The notes under the pieces: generated by a model | What the model was told of the DNA's origin: nothing | Database searches by the model: none | What the model saw: only the letters and a program-made list of their open reading frames with translations | Part shown: positions 32,152 to 41,583 of the stretch, piece by piece | Layout: every line of letters begins with the position of its first letter | How positions within the stretch are numbered: position 1 is the first letter of the stretch | From: a virus | DNA: 60,798 nt | Strand: one strand, 5' to 3' | Virus record (IMG/VR): IMGVR_UViG_3300046535_001734 | Span: 1-60,798 of that record | Program-made: the position numbers and the translations under genes

Positions 32152-33104
32152 CAGATGGCGCCCTCGGTGAACTCCACGTCGATGATGAAGCTGGTGGCGC
32201 CGTCCACGCCGATCTTCCCCGCGTTGGAGGACCGGGTCCGCATGCGGGCCTTGAAGGCCTGGTTGGTGCCGCGCATCGCGGCGCCCGCAGTGGTGGTGAG
32301 GCTGATCGTCTCGGCCATCACCAGGGAGGGGACGCGGCGGGCGGCGGAGCCCTGGTTGTCGTCGATGGAGACCCACTGGGCGGCCTCTTCGGTGCCCAGC
32401 ATAAAACGGAAGCCGCCGAACACGTTGCCGTCGACCAGGCGTATGCCGCCGGCGGAGAAAACGACCTTTGCGGAGGCGGCCCAGGCGGGGATCGCGATGG
32501 TCGCCATGGTCAGGTTGGGGTGGGTCTTCCACGTCTCCGAGGTGCCGGAGATCTCCACCAGCGGGTCGGACGCGTAGTACGGGTACAGGATGCGTTCGCG
32601 GCGCGGGTTGGCGACCTTCCGCAGGTCCACGATCATCGCGGCGGTGATGGTCGCGGTCGAGGCCGGGATGTCGATGCGGGCCAGCGGGATCGCCGAGTAC
32701 CCGGAGGGCACCGTCGTCGCGGACGAGCCGACGTTGGTGACGACCTGCCAGTAGACGATCGGGTCCTCGGCCGGGTCGCGGGTGCCCTCGTAATCGGGGT
32801 CTTCGACGCGCAGGATCAGCATGTCGGAGCGCGGTGACCCGCCGGTGGCGGAGATCGACACGGTGTCGGAGCCGATGTTGTAGGCCGAGTAGTAGCCCTG
32901 GAACGTGTTCGCCTTCCCGGCGATGACGGCCGATCCGTCACTGATCTGGACGCCGGCGCCGGGCGTGGACAGGGCGGACACCTTCAGGTCCAGGCCGGTG
33001 GTGACGCCCTGGTTGTCCCGCGCCAGGTCTTTAATCATCATGCGGAACTGCTGGGCGGTGTGCTCGGCCCCGGTGGTTGCGATCGGGGTGCCGTTGAGCG
33101 CCAT
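32151..33104 (-). CDS. Minor tail protein, 317 aa
   Basis: The product is beta-rich with an N-terminal helical region (AEHTAQQFRMMIKDLARD), then segments such as GVQISDGSAVIAGKANTFQG and RSDMLILRVEDPDYEGTRDP that occur in actinophage minor tail or baseplate-wedge proteins. It is sandwiched between the Dit-like and tip genes with one-base overlap at its 3' end. Confidence 0.75.
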   Translation of the reverse strand: MALNGTPIATTGAEHTAQQFRMMIKDLARDNQGVTTGLDLKVSALSTPGAGVQISDGSAVIAGKANTFQGYYSAYNIGSDTVSISATGGSPRSDMLILRVEDPDYEGTRDPAEDPIVYWQVVTNVGSSATTVPSGYSAIPLARIDIPASTATITAAMIVDLRKVANPRRERILYPYYASDPLVEISGTSETWKTHPNLTMATIAIPAWAASAKVVFSAGGIRLVDGNVFGGFRFMLGTEEAAQWVSIDDNQGSAARRVPSLVMAETISLTTTAGAAMRGTNQAFKARMRTRSSNAGKIGVDGATSFIIDVEFTEGAI

Positions 33105-33114
33105 GACGGGCCTC

Positions 33115-34011
33115 CTACAGGGCCTTGTAGGCGGGCCACCAGGTGACGGCCAGCGTGGACGTGAGCGTGTTGTCGGTGGCGTTCCACCGAATCTCGTTGA
33201 GGCCCGGGGTGAGGACGAACTGGTCGATGCGGGAGACGGCGGTGAGGGGGGCGCCGCCGCCGTTCTCGCGCAGCACGGTGCGCCAGCCGGGCCGGGTGTC
33301 GATCTGCACCCACTCCCCGGCGGCCAGCGTCGTCTGCACGGTCAGCGTCCGGCCGGAGCCGACGTGGGTGATGGAGGGGTTGGCGCACGGCCCGTTGACC
33401 CGCAGAACGGGTGCGGTGGCCTTGGTGCCGTCGACCTGGATGTAGCCGGGGCGGGCGATTGCGGATGCGGCTCCGGCGATCGTGAACGGGAACTGCAGGG
33501 GGAAGGTCATGCCGCCCTCGGTGAGGCTGCCGAGCGGCATGGACGTCGTCTCCGCCTGGTCGGCGTAGTAGAGGTGGTCCTGCGCCTGGAACTCGATGTC
33601 GAGCGGCGCGTAGCCGAAGATGACCTGTTCCAGGTTGGGTTCGAACTTTCGCAGGCGGCCGCGGACGACGCGGGTGGTACGGCCGGGGAACTTCAGCCGC
33701 AGGTCCATGGTCGTGCCGGCCTGCCCGCGGACGGCGTCGGTGTCGGCGAGGTCCTGGAGGTCGGCGGCGATGTCGAGGACGCCGGGCACGTCCTCGACGA
33801 CCTTGACGGCGGCGTCGATGCGGATGAGGCGGCCGGCGTAGTAGTCGGTGCCCAGCCAGGTGCCGTCCTCCCCGGGCGGGTCCACGTCGGCGGTGCGCAG
33901 CGGGGGCTGGCCGAGGCCTTCGACGGTTTTGATGGGGATGCTGGTGCCGCGTCCGATGAGGACGCCGCCGAGTTCGTGCTGGAAGTCGCTCAGCTCGATG
34001 GGTGTGCTCAT
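33115..34011 (-). CDS. Distal tail (Dit-like) protein, 298 aa
   Basis: The ATG at 34011 overlaps the tape-measure stop (ATGA). The N-terminal half has the siphovirus tail-component pattern (GEDGTWLGTDYYAGRLIRID, then RLKFPGRTTRVVRGRLRKFE) and the C-terminal half the galectin-like end (LTPGLNEIRWNATDNTLTST). Dit forms a hexameric ring linking tail tube and tip. Gene order after the tape measure is the classical one. Confidence 0.82.
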   Translation of the reverse strand: MSTPIELSDFQHELGGVLIGRGTSIPIKTVEGLGQPPLRTADVDPPGEDGTWLGTDYYAGRLIRIDAAVKVVEDVPGVLDIAADLQDLADTDAVRGQAGTTMDLRLKFPGRTTRVVRGRLRKFEPNLEQVIFGYAPLDIEFQAQDHLYYADQAETTSMPLGSLTEGGMTFPLQFPFTIAGAASAIARPGYIQVDGTKATAPVLRVNGPCANPSITHVGSGRTLTVQTTLAAGEWVQIDTRPGWRTVLRENGGGAPLTAVSRIDQFVLTPGLNEIRWNATDNTLTSTLAVTWWPAYKAL

Positions 34012-37000
34012 CCGCGTGCCCCTACTCCGCCGCGGGCCAGGCGCCGCAGCTGGTAGCCCTGACGGCTGTCGATGTCGCGGGCCAGGTCGCGGTCGGACCG
34101 GCGGTCGCCGATGTGGTAGTGGTTCTCGCCGATCAGGGGGGCCTGCTGACGGATGATGATGATCTTTTCTTTGGTGGCGTCCCGCAGGCCCACGCCGAAC
34201 CGTCCGGCGACGTCGGCCAGGACCGGCATCGCGGAGCTGCGCTTGTTCGCGCCGAGCGGGATGTACGCCTCGCCGCCGGTGGACGGCTCGGCGAAGGTGA
34301 CGGCGCCGCCGCTGGTGGAGTAGATTCCGGAGCGGATCCCGCCGTCGGCGTACGCGAGGCCCTTGTTGGCCTTGCCCAGGTCGGACAGGAAGCGGGTGGC
34401 GCGGGTGCCGAGGCTCTTGCTGATCTGGCTCTTGGCCTTGTTGGCGACCGTGATGATCTCGTCTTCGCCCAGTGCGGTGGTCGCGGCGACGTCGTGCAGG
34501 CCGGTCTTGCTCGTCTTGATCGCGGCGATGATGGAGACCAGTTCGGACACCTCGTCGGCCGTCAGGGCCTTGTTCGCGGTCTTCGCTGCGTCGTTGGCCT
34601 TGGACGCCTTGCCCTTGTCCTTGACCGCGGCCGCGGCGAGGTCCTGCGCGGCCTGGTCGTTCTGGGCGGCCAACTGGGCGGCGAGGTCCCCGAAGCCTTC
34701 GGCGGCCAGCTTGGCCAGGTTGTCGCTGAACGTCTTGTTCAGCACGTTGGCCTTGCCCAACTGGCGGGTGTAGTCCTCGAGCGTGGCCTTGGCCGTCTTC
34801 TGCAGGTCCCGGAGCGCCTTGGACATGTCGTTGATGTACTTGGTGGAGCCGGTGGCCATTTTGTGGGCGAGTTTCATGCCGTCCTCGCCCATCGCGGCGA
34901 GGGCGTCGGCGACGTCCCCGCCGGCCCGGCGGGCGACGGCCTCGAGGTCCTTGTTCCAGGCGGTGGTGGCCTTCGCGGCGGACTTCAGCTTCTTCTCCAC
35001 CGCGCCGATGTCGAAGTACTCGACCTCTTTGGTCTTCCACTTGCCCTTGACCTTGACCTTGACCTTCTTGGTCTTGTGGCCTGCCTGCCCGGCGTCGGAG
35101 GCGGAGTAGAGGGACCCGCTGGTGGGGTCGTAGCGCCAGTCGGTGACGTTGCCGTCGGCGTTCCAGTTGATGCCGCCCGGGTTGCCGCCCAGACGGCGGA
35201 CGATCTCTTCGGTGATGGCGCGGGAGCGGGGCCGCTTGGAGGCGGCGAACGGAACGTAGCCCTCGCCCTGCGTCTCGGGCTCACCCCACACCCGCCACGA
35301 TCCGCCGGGGGCGATCTGCGCGACGTGGTTCTCGGCGCCGCCAGCGAAGCGCTGTACGCCGCCGCGCTGGATGCCGCCGTTGGCGTAGTGGTCGACGATG
35401 CCGCCGTTGGAGTATCCGGCAAGGTTCTTGTTGGTTCGCGCGACGGTCGCTTCGACGTTGATGGTGTGCCGGACGGTGGTGAGCGTGACGGTTTTGCTGC
35501 GGATCCTGTCGATCGCGGCCTGGATGGCGCGGGCGGTCGCGCTGGCCCGGTCGATGACGCCTACGGGGACGTTCTTGCCCTTGACGCTGGACAGTTTCGC
35601 GATGAGCAGGTCGAGGTCGGCGCGAGCTCCCTGCGTCGGTGCGGTGATCTTGTATTCGCGGGTGCCGGGGATCAGCTTGATTTTGTAGCCGAGGTCCTCT
35701 AGTTCCCTCTTCGCGTCCTCGCCCAGAGCGTCAATCTTGATGGTCTTCTTGGTGGGCTGCGCTTTGAACTGGGCCTGCACCGCCATCAGTTCGGCGAGGG
35801 TGGAGTCGACGCCGTGGGTGGACAGCAGGATGGACACCTGTCCGGGGATCAGCCCCATGGAGTCGGCGACCCTCCCGGCCTGCGTCGCGGTCAGCCCGTA
35901 CCCGCCCATCAGGTCGATGGCGGCCTTGCGGGACTTCTCCATCTCCGCGCGCGCGGCCGCCATCGACTCGGGCAGTCCCTTGCCCTGCGAGTCGGCAAAG
36001 TCGTAGGCGGCCACCGCCGCGGAGGCACTTCCGTCGGCGACGGTGTTGAGGGTGTTGAAGAGGTCCTGGCCGTTCTTGGTGGTGGTGTCGAGCTGCCCGT
36101 TGGTCTTCACCAGGGCTTTGCCGTAGCCGGCCGTGTGGTCGATGCCGTTCTTCATCGCCTCGTTGGCGTTGGAGATGGCCTCGTTCACCCGGGCCTGCGC
36201 GGCCTGCAGGGAGACGCTGCCGCCGGACAGCAGGTCCAGGGCTTCGCGCAGGGCGCGGGTACGGGTGTCGGCGTCGCCGGTCCTGTCGGCCAGCGCGCCG
36301 ACGGCGGTCTTGAGCCGGTCGTAGGCGGTGACGCCGTTGCTGGCCCCGTTGACGCCTTCGTTGTAGTCGCGGGCGTCTGCGGCGGCTTTCTTGAAGTCAC
36401 CGGACAGGCCGGACAGCCCTTGGCGCAGGTCGTCTGCTGCCTGGCCCTGTTTGTTGAGGGCATCGCCGCCGACACCGGACTCGGGGTCCAGAACCCAGTG
36501 GTGGTTCGCTGCGGCGACATCCTCGAGGTGTTTTTGCAGCTTGCCCAGGCTGGTGCCCTGGTTGGTGTAGGCGTCGACCAGTTCGGACATCGGGACTTTC
36601 GCGGTCCGCGCGAGGTCGACGAGGCGCTGCTGTCCGTCCAGCGTTGTTTTGATCTTCTGCTGCATCAGGTTCTCGGTGGCGATGGAGCGCACCGATTCGT
36701 TCACGACGCCGTTGGAGTCGCGTAGTGCCTGGGACAGGCTGCTGATCTGCTGCTGGTGCTCGGCGGCTGCCTGGGCGGCCTGCTGCTGCTTGGTGGCGAG
36801 GAAGCCGAGTCCGATGGTGGCGGCGGTGATGGCCAGGCCCCACGGTCCGCCGAGGGCGCCCATGAGGCCGCTGCCGAGTCCGCGGGCGGCGGTCCCGGCG
36901 GCTGCGCCGATCCCGCGCAGGGTGCCGGTGAAGCCGGTTCCGGCGGCTGCGGCGGTACGGAACGAGGCCCCCATCCGGCCGATGATCGGGACCCGGGCCT

Positions 37001-39101
37001 GGAGGACGGAGAGCGCTGCCCCGTACCGGGTCAGGGACACGCCGGCCGCGGCGGCCAGCGACCGCTGCACGGCCATCTGCCCGCTCAACGATCGGAAGGC
37101 ACCGGTGACGCGTCCGGACACGGTGCCGGCGAGCGCTGCCATACGCGGCTGGATGCGGGAGGTCAGCATCGCGGCGAGGACGAACTGCTGGATCGGGCCG
37201 GGCAGCGCGCCGAACGCGGAGACCAGCGTGCCGACGAGGTGGCCGATCGGGCCCAGTACGACGGAGACCGCTGATACGGCGGCCATGACGAGGTCCAGGG
37301 CTCCCACGACGATGTCGAGGGTGGAGGCCACGGTGCTGCCCTCGCCGGTGAGGTCGCCGAAGGCGGACACGACGGGCTGGACGCCGTCGGCGAGGTTGCC
37401 GAGGACGTCCATGACCATCTTCCCGGCGTTGATGATCAGGTGGAAGAAGGCGGCGATGCCTTCGCCCGCGAGGTCCTTGAACGGCTCGGCCAGGCCTTCC
37501 GCGGAGTCCTTGATCCCGTCGAACTGGGCGCGGGCGGCCGCGAGAAGGTCGGGCCCGAACACGGAGCCCAGGTCGTTCATGTGCTTGAAAAACTGTTCGA
37601 TCTTCGGGGTGGCGTCGGACAGGCCGGCAGTGATGCCGCGGGTGAGGAACTCCAGGCCGGGCGCCATGCCCTGGTAGATCGTCAGGCCGGTCTGCTTGGC
37701 CTGGGTCTTGAGCTGGAGCATGGCGCCGGCGAGGCCCTTGCCCTTGGCGGCGGCGATCTCGGAGGCGGCGCCGGTGTCGGACACCGCGGCCATCAGGTTG
37801 TCGAAGCTGTCGACGCCCTGGTGGGCGAGGGCGATGGCGCCGGACATGGCCGGCTTGCCCATGGACTTCTTGACGGCGGCCGCGAAGTCCTTCTGGCTCA
37901 TCTTGTGCTGGGCGTGGGACAGGCCGTCGATGACGTAGCGCAGGCCTTTGAACTGCCCGGACGCAGACCACGCTTCGATGCCCATGGCCTTGAGGCCTTC
38001 GATCATCTGCGGGGTGGGGGCGGCCAGGTTGGCCATCATGCCGCGCAGTGTCGTACCGGCGGTCTGGCCGAGGATGCCGGCCTTGCCGAGCATGCCGACC
38101 GCGGACGCGGTCTCCTGCATGGTGACGCCGAGCCCGTGCGCGACCGGGCCCGCGTACTTCATGGCGTAGTAAATGTCGATAATGTCGCCGGATGCGGCAT
38201 TTGCCGTAGCGGCGAGGGTGTCGGCGGCCTTGCCCGCCTGGTCGGCGCCCATGCCGAACTGGTCCATCATGTCGCCGAGATACTTCGCGCTGTCGGCGGC
38301 GTCTACCTGCGCGGCGGAGGCGAGGATCAGGCTGGCGCGGGTGGAGGAGATGGCCTGGTCGGTACGGAACCCGGCCTTGGCGAGTTCCACCATCGCCTCG
38401 GCGGCGTCCGCGGCGGTGGCGCCGGGGATGCTGAGGTCGTTGCCGAGCTGGTTGGCGGTCGCCCCTGCGCGCTGCATCTGCATGGCGGTCGCGCCGGTCG
38501 TCGCCCCGAACGCGTTCATCGACTGCTGGAGTTCGCCGCCCATCTTCAGCAGCTCGGCGCCGCCGATGACGAACGCCCCGCCGGTCAGCAGGTTGGCCAG
38601 GGACATGAGCTGGCGGCGGGCGTGCCCGGACTCGTCACCGATGCGGCGCAGGCCACGGACGCTGCCGCCGCCGACCCGGGCCAGGCGTGAGTCGGCGCGT
38701 CGGGCCGCGTCGGCCAGGCGCAGCAGGTCCCGGACCGCACCGTCGATCTGCCCGGACATGCGGGCGAGTTGCCGGGCGGTGGTGCGGGAGTGATCGCCCA
38801 GGGTGTTGACGTGCCGCTGGGCGCGCTGCGCGGCATCCCCGTAGCGGCCGAGGTGGCGGGCCGCGGCCTGGGCGCCCTCTCCCAGCCGGGTCAGGTTGCG
38901 GCCTGCCGTGCGGGCTTCGCGACCCAGGGTGCGCAGGTGCCGGGTCGCGGTGTCGGCGGCCTGCCCGAGTTCCTTGACCTCGGTCTTCGCGGTACGTGCG
39001 GCATTCCCGAGGCTGCGGGCGTGCTTCGCCGACGACTTCAGCGACTGGGCGAGATCATTACCGTGCCCGCGGATGTCCACGGACAAGTTCCAGTTGGCCA
39101 C
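34008..39101 (-). CDS. Tail tape measure protein, 1697 aa
   Basis: This is the longest gene in the window. The N terminus is a long helical, Arg/Ala-rich coiled-coil region (RTAGRNLTRLGEGAQAAARH), then a TP901-type tape-measure core (AGFRTDQAISSTRASLILAS, VTMQETASAVGMLGKAGILG), a hydrophobic segment near residue 750 (GPWGLAITAATIGLGFLAT), and two related C-terminal blocks with the pattern GEGYVPFAASKR / GEAYIPLGANKR. At about 0.15 nm per residue, the tail length would be roughly 250 nm. It sets the tail length and is ejected with the DNA. Confidence 0.95.
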   Translation of the reverse strand: MANWNLSVDIRGHGNDLAQSLKSSAKHARSLGNAARTAKTEVKELGQAADTATRHLRTLGREARTAGRNLTRLGEGAQAAARHLGRYGDAAQRAQRHVNTLGDHSRTTARQLARMSGQIDGAVRDLLRLADAARRADSRLARVGGGSVRGLRRIGDESGHARRQLMSLANLLTGGAFVIGGAELLKMGGELQQSMNAFGATTGATAMQMQRAGATANQLGNDLSIPGATAADAAEAMVELAKAGFRTDQAISSTRASLILASAAQVDAADSAKYLGDMMDQFGMGADQAGKAADTLAATANAASGDIIDIYYAMKYAGPVAHGLGVTMQETASAVGMLGKAGILGQTAGTTLRGMMANLAAPTPQMIEGLKAMGIEAWSASGQFKGLRYVIDGLSHAQHKMSQKDFAAAVKKSMGKPAMSGAIALAHQGVDSFDNLMAAVSDTGAASEIAAAKGKGLAGAMLQLKTQAKQTGLTIYQGMAPGLEFLTRGITAGLSDATPKIEQFFKHMNDLGSVFGPDLLAAARAQFDGIKDSAEGLAEPFKDLAGEGIAAFFHLIINAGKMVMDVLGNLADGVQPVVSAFGDLTGEGSTVASTLDIVVGALDLVMAAVSAVSVVLGPIGHLVGTLVSAFGALPGPIQQFVLAAMLTSRIQPRMAALAGTVSGRVTGAFRSLSGQMAVQRSLAAAAGVSLTRYGAALSVLQARVPIIGRMGASFRTAAAAGTGFTGTLRGIGAAAGTAARGLGSGLMGALGGPWGLAITAATIGLGFLATKQQQAAQAAAEHQQQISSLSQALRDSNGVVNESVRSIATENLMQQKIKTTLDGQQRLVDLARTAKVPMSELVDAYTNQGTSLGKLQKHLEDVAAANHHWVLDPESGVGGDALNKQGQAADDLRQGLSGLSGDFKKAAADARDYNEGVNGASNGVTAYDRLKTAVGALADRTGDADTRTRALREALDLLSGGSVSLQAAQARVNEAISNANEAMKNGIDHTAGYGKALVKTNGQLDTTTKNGQDLFNTLNTVADGSASAAVAAYDFADSQGKGLPESMAAARAEMEKSRKAAIDLMGGYGLTATQAGRVADSMGLIPGQVSILLSTHGVDSTLAELMAVQAQFKAQPTKKTIKIDALGEDAKRELEDLGYKIKLIPGTREYKITAPTQGARADLDLLIAKLSSVKGKNVPVGVIDRASATARAIQAAIDRIRSKTVTLTTVRHTINVEATVARTNKNLAGYSNGGIVDHYANGGIQRGGVQRFAGGAENHVAQIAPGGSWRVWGEPETQGEGYVPFAASKRPRSRAITEEIVRRLGGNPGGINWNADGNVTDWRYDPTSGSLYSASDAGQAGHKTKKVKVKVKGKWKTKEVEYFDIGAVEKKLKSAAKATTAWNKDLEAVARRAGGDVADALAAMGEDGMKLAHKMATGSTKYINDMSKALRDLQKTAKATLEDYTRQLGKANVLNKTFSDNLAKLAAEGFGDLAAQLAAQNDQAAQDLAAAAVKDKGKASKANDAAKTANKALTADEVSELVSIIAAIKTSKTGLHDVAATTALGEDEIITVANKAKSQISKSLGTRATRFLSDLGKANKGLAYADGGIRSGIYSTSGGAVTFAEPSTGGEAYIPLGANKRSSAMPVLADVAGRFGVGLRDATKEKIIIIRQQAPLIGENHYHIGDRRSDRDLARDIDSRQGYQLRRLARGGVGARG

Positions 39102-39143
39102 CGGTACGCCCCTCCCTCGCTGCTCGACTCGTGCGGTGTGCGG

Positions 39144-40075
39144 TTACCGGGCGCCGAGTTCGGCGGCCAGCTGCTGCGCTGCGTGGATGTGCGCGGGCAG
39201 CAGCAGGACCTTCAGGCCGCCCCCGGCCTGCCCGTCGGGGATCTCCTTCTGCCTCATGGCGATCTCCTCGCAGCCGAAGCAGTTGTGCGTGACGGCGATG
39301 TAGGAGTCCACGTATTCGCCGTTCTCGTCGACCCACTCCGATTCGCGGGTGCCGCACTGCGGGCACATCCCGCGCAGGTAGTCGGCGTAGGCGAGGGCCT
39401 TGTCCCGGTCGCCGGCCGACCAGGTGCCGTCGCCGAGGCCCCGGAACTGCGAGTACGGGATGCGGTACTCGCGGCACAGGGCCATCTCGGCGCGGAACCG
39501 TAGGTCATCGGTCAGCCTTTTCCCAGGTCGGCCCGGGTGGTGTTCTGCACCCCGTAGGCGGCGTTGAACATCGCGTTGGCCTCGGCAAGCGACCAGGACT
39601 CGAGGAGCTCGCGCGCTTCGGTCTCGGTCATACCGTCGACGGACGCGGCCGCGATCAGCGCGGCGGGGTATCCCTCGCCCCACTCCTTGCCGTCTTCGGA
39701 TTCCGCCTCGGACGCCGGATGCGCCTTGAAGACGGCTTCGTAGGCCGGGCGGGGCAGGGCGCGGAAGCGGATGGCGATGGCGACCTGGTCGTAGGCGGCG
39801 TTCGCCTCGTCCCGCTCCCGGGTGGCGGTGGCGAGGTCGGCGGCCGCCTCAGCGTCCTTGGGGTGGGCCTTGGCGTAGTTCTCGGCCAGGTCGAACGCGC
39901 GGGCGGCCCGGTTGTGGCGGTCGCGGACGGCCTGGTCGTCGCAGATGACGAAGGTGGTCTCGGCGAGCGACCGGTTGCGGAGCCGGTTCATCTTGGCGGA
40001 CCAGTGCGCGTCGGCGGCCACAGCCTGCGCGGGCGGCTCGGGGGTGGCGGTCTGCCGGGTTCGGGTGGTGGTCAT
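39144..40075 (-). CDS. Tail assembly chaperone GT fusion made by -1 frameshift, about 310 aa
   Basis: The G frame (39512-40075) holds the slippery heptamer GGGAAAA at 39518-39524, two codons before its stop. A -1 slip moves ribosomes into an open frame from 39518 to 39144 that adds 124 residues (RLTDDLRFRAEMALCREYRI start). The extension contains a Cys quartet (CPQC and CFGC) that could bind zinc. G and GT proteins in siphoviruses chaperone the tape measure during tail assembly. The architecture, heptamer and position directly before the tape measure all agree. Confidence 0.85.
39512..40075 (-). CDS. Tail assembly chaperone G, 187 aa
   Basis: This is the unshifted product. It starts at the ATG at 40075 and ends in ADLGKG just after the slippery site. 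It is a helical protein with an N-terminal Thr/Pro-rich part and the central segment AIRFRALPRPAYEAVFKAHP, a pattern seen in tail assembly chaperones of actinophages. It lies between major tail and tape measure genes, as expected. Confidence 0.85.
   Translation of the reverse strand: MTTTRTRQTATPEPPAQAVAADAHWSAKMNRLRNRSLAETTFVICDDQAVRDRHNRAARAFDLAENYAKAHPKDAEAAADLATATRERDEANAAYDQVAIAIRFRALPRPAYEAVFKAHPASEAESEDGKEWGEGYPAALIAAASVDGMTETEARELLESWSLAEANAMFNAAYGVQNTTRADLGKG
39518..39524 (-). promoter_or_regulatory. Slippery heptamer for -1 ribosomal frameshift
   Basis: The minus strand reads CTG GGA AAA GGC TGA in the zero frame; G-GGA-AAA is a canonical X-XXY-YYZ heptamer of the kind used in the lambda G/GT system (GGGAAAG). 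Confidence 0.85.
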
Positions 40076-40092
40076 GGCGGGTGGGTCCTCCG

Positions 40093-40141
40093 GTTCGGGA
40101 AGGGGACCCGGCCGGGCGCCGATGGGCGCCCCTTCCCGAAC
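40093..40141 (-). terminator. Hairpin between major tail and chaperone genes
   Basis: GTTCGGGAAGGGG (40093-40105) and CCCCTTCCCGAAC (40129-40141) are perfect 13-bp arms with a 23-nt GC-rich loop, 50 bp after the major tail stop. It probably lowers transcription into the tape measure region relative to the major tail protein. Confidence 0.75.
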
Positions 40142-40190
40142 GCGTCGGGGCCCGGCCGGGCGTAGAGGGGGTGTTGCGGTCCGGCTGGGG

Positions 40191-40994
40191 TCAGCCGCCC
40201 GGCGTGGTCGTGGAGACCGTGACGGTCGGTGTGGTGCCGCCGGTCAGGGTCGCGGTCGCGGTCATCTGCGGGACGTCGGCGCCGTCGTAGGCGCCACCGA
40301 ACGTGACGACGACCGGGGTTCCCGGGTGCGGGCCGCCGGTGCAGACGACGTCGCCGGACGCGATGTTCGACAGCGCCTCGAGCGCGGACTGCACGGCGGA
40401 CGCGGCAGCGTTGTACACGATGGCCGCGGTGGTCTGCCCGGAGAAGGTCAGCGTGTACGAGCCACCGGTGGGGGTGCCGGTGATCGTGATCGTCTGGACC
40501 TCGTCCGTGCCCGCGGCGGGCACCGGTGCGCCCTGGAGCGGCCGGCTCGTGATGGAGCAGGTGGCCATGAACTTGGCGGCCTCGTTGTCGGCGGTGTACT
40601 GCGGCGACTGGGAGGCGACCCGGATCGGGAAGACGTCCATCGAGTTGTTCGCGGGGACGTCGCCCTTACGCATGATCACGATGTAGGCGTTCGTGCCCTT
40701 CGCGAAAAGCTGCTCCAGGTCGGCGTCTTCCTCGTCCTCGTAGAACGTGAAGCTGCTGGAGTCGGCCTTGTCGCTGCCGGGGATGGTGGAGTCGTAGGTG
40801 TCCGCCATGTCCGGCGTGTCGATCTCGTTGTTGGCGACCGTCCACCCGTCCATCGCGGCGATGTAAGGGGAGAACTCGGTGCCGGCGGAGATCTCGCTGC
40901 GCGTGGGCAGCATGTCGTCGGACGCGATCGACGGCACGAAGAAGAACTTCGACGTACCGCGCCGCATGTACTTCTTCGGCTTGGCAAGCAGCAT
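40191..40994 (-). CDS. Major tail protein with C-terminal Ig-like domain, 267 aa
   Basis: The ATG at 40994 follows AAGGGG; the longer upstream frame was not used. Residues 1-160 are the tube-forming beta protein (KYMRRGTSKFFFVPSIASDD start). Residues 164-267 form an extra domain, EVQTITITGTPTGGSYTLTF and following, which also occurs inside the head decoration protein at 45478-46215. Such add-on domains decorate the outside of actinophage tails and heads and may bind surfaces. Position and copy-level controls (hairpin downstream) fit a major tail protein. Confidence 0.85.
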   Translation of the reverse strand: MLLAKPKKYMRRGTSKFFFVPSIASDDMLPTRSEISAGTEFSPYIAAMDGWTVANNEIDTPDMADTYDSTIPGSDKADSSSFTFYEDEEDADLEQLFAKGTNAYIVIMRKGDVPANNSMDVFPIRVASQSPQYTADNEAAKFMATCSITSRPLQGAPVPAAGTDEVQTITITGTPTGGSYTLTFSGQTTAAIVYNAAASAVQSALEALSNIASGDVVCTGGPHPGTPVVVTFGGAYDGADVPQMTATATLTGGTTPTVTVSTTTPGG

Positions 40995-41121
40995 TCGTGG
41001 GCCCCTTGGTCCCGGGGCCTTCGAGGTCTGTGGGACCCGGCCCCTTACACGGTGTGTATGGGTGGCGGCCACCTGCCTGGTGGCGTCCGCGTGGGGTCCC
41101 GCCGCGGTGCGGTCATACAGC

Positions 41122-41138
41122 CCTGACCTTCGGTCAGG
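41122..41138 (-). terminator. Short hairpin at the end of the tail terminator gene
   Basis: CCTGAC (41122-41127) and GTCAGG (41133-41138) form a short stem with a 5-nt loop, overlapping the stop codon region of the 41134-41583 gene. It may end or weaken the upstream transcript before the major tail gene. Confidence 0.45.
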
Positions 41139-41583
41139 TGGAAGTCAGGTCGAACCTGAACCTGCTGGCACTGCTCATGATTCCATCGGCGGCGTCAGGT
41201 GTTCCCCCCGCTTCGACCTCGGCGGCCCGGCCGATGACCCTGGCGCCGGACACGGCCAGGGCGTGAAGCCACGCGCGGGTGACCGGGTTGCGGCCGAGGA
41301 GGACTTCGCGGGCGGTGTCGGCCAGCCACTCCATCTGGTCCTGGGTGCCGTGCGAGTCCGGGGCGGCCAGGTCGCGGGCGGAGATGCAGTTGACCTGGTA
41401 GATGAGGCTGCAGTCCTCGTTCAGGTCCGAAAACGGCGCTCCGGAGGTCTGCCGGTCGATGAAGTGCAGGATGTAGTACTCGGTCGGGTTCCCGTCCGGG
41501 ATCACGCCCTCCCCGACCGGCTTCCCGGTGCCGGTGGCGAGCAGGGTGACGAGCGCGTTGGTGACCAGCCGCGTTTTGATCAC
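41134..41583 (-). CDS. Tail terminator / completion protein, 149 aa
   Basis: The GTG at 41583 follows GGAGG by 7 nt. The pattern IKTRLVTNALVTLLATGTGK, then EYYILHFIDRQTSGAPFSDL with a YQVNCIS strand and a C-terminal RFRFDLTST, matches siphovirus tail-completion (gpU/gp17-like) proteins, which cap the tail tube. It lies just before the major tail gene, the usual position. Confidence 0.75.
   Translation of the reverse strand: MIKTRLVTNALVTLLATGTGKPVGEGVIPDGNPTEYYILHFIDRQTSGAPFSDLNEDCSLIYQVNCISARDLAAPDSHGTQDQMEWLADTAREVLLGRNPVTRAWLHALAVSGARVIGRAAEVEAGGTPDAADGIMSSASRFRFDLTST

Noticed and set aside
37440-38690. Plus-strand open frame of 416 codons opposite the tape measure gene
   Set aside because: Same reason: a shadow of a strongly biased gene, with no domain and no start signals.
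41000-41019. RNA switch at the major tail protein start
   Set aside because: A GGCCCC/GGGGCC pair could hide the ribosome binding site, but in DNA this rich in GC such 6-bp pairs are expected by chance.
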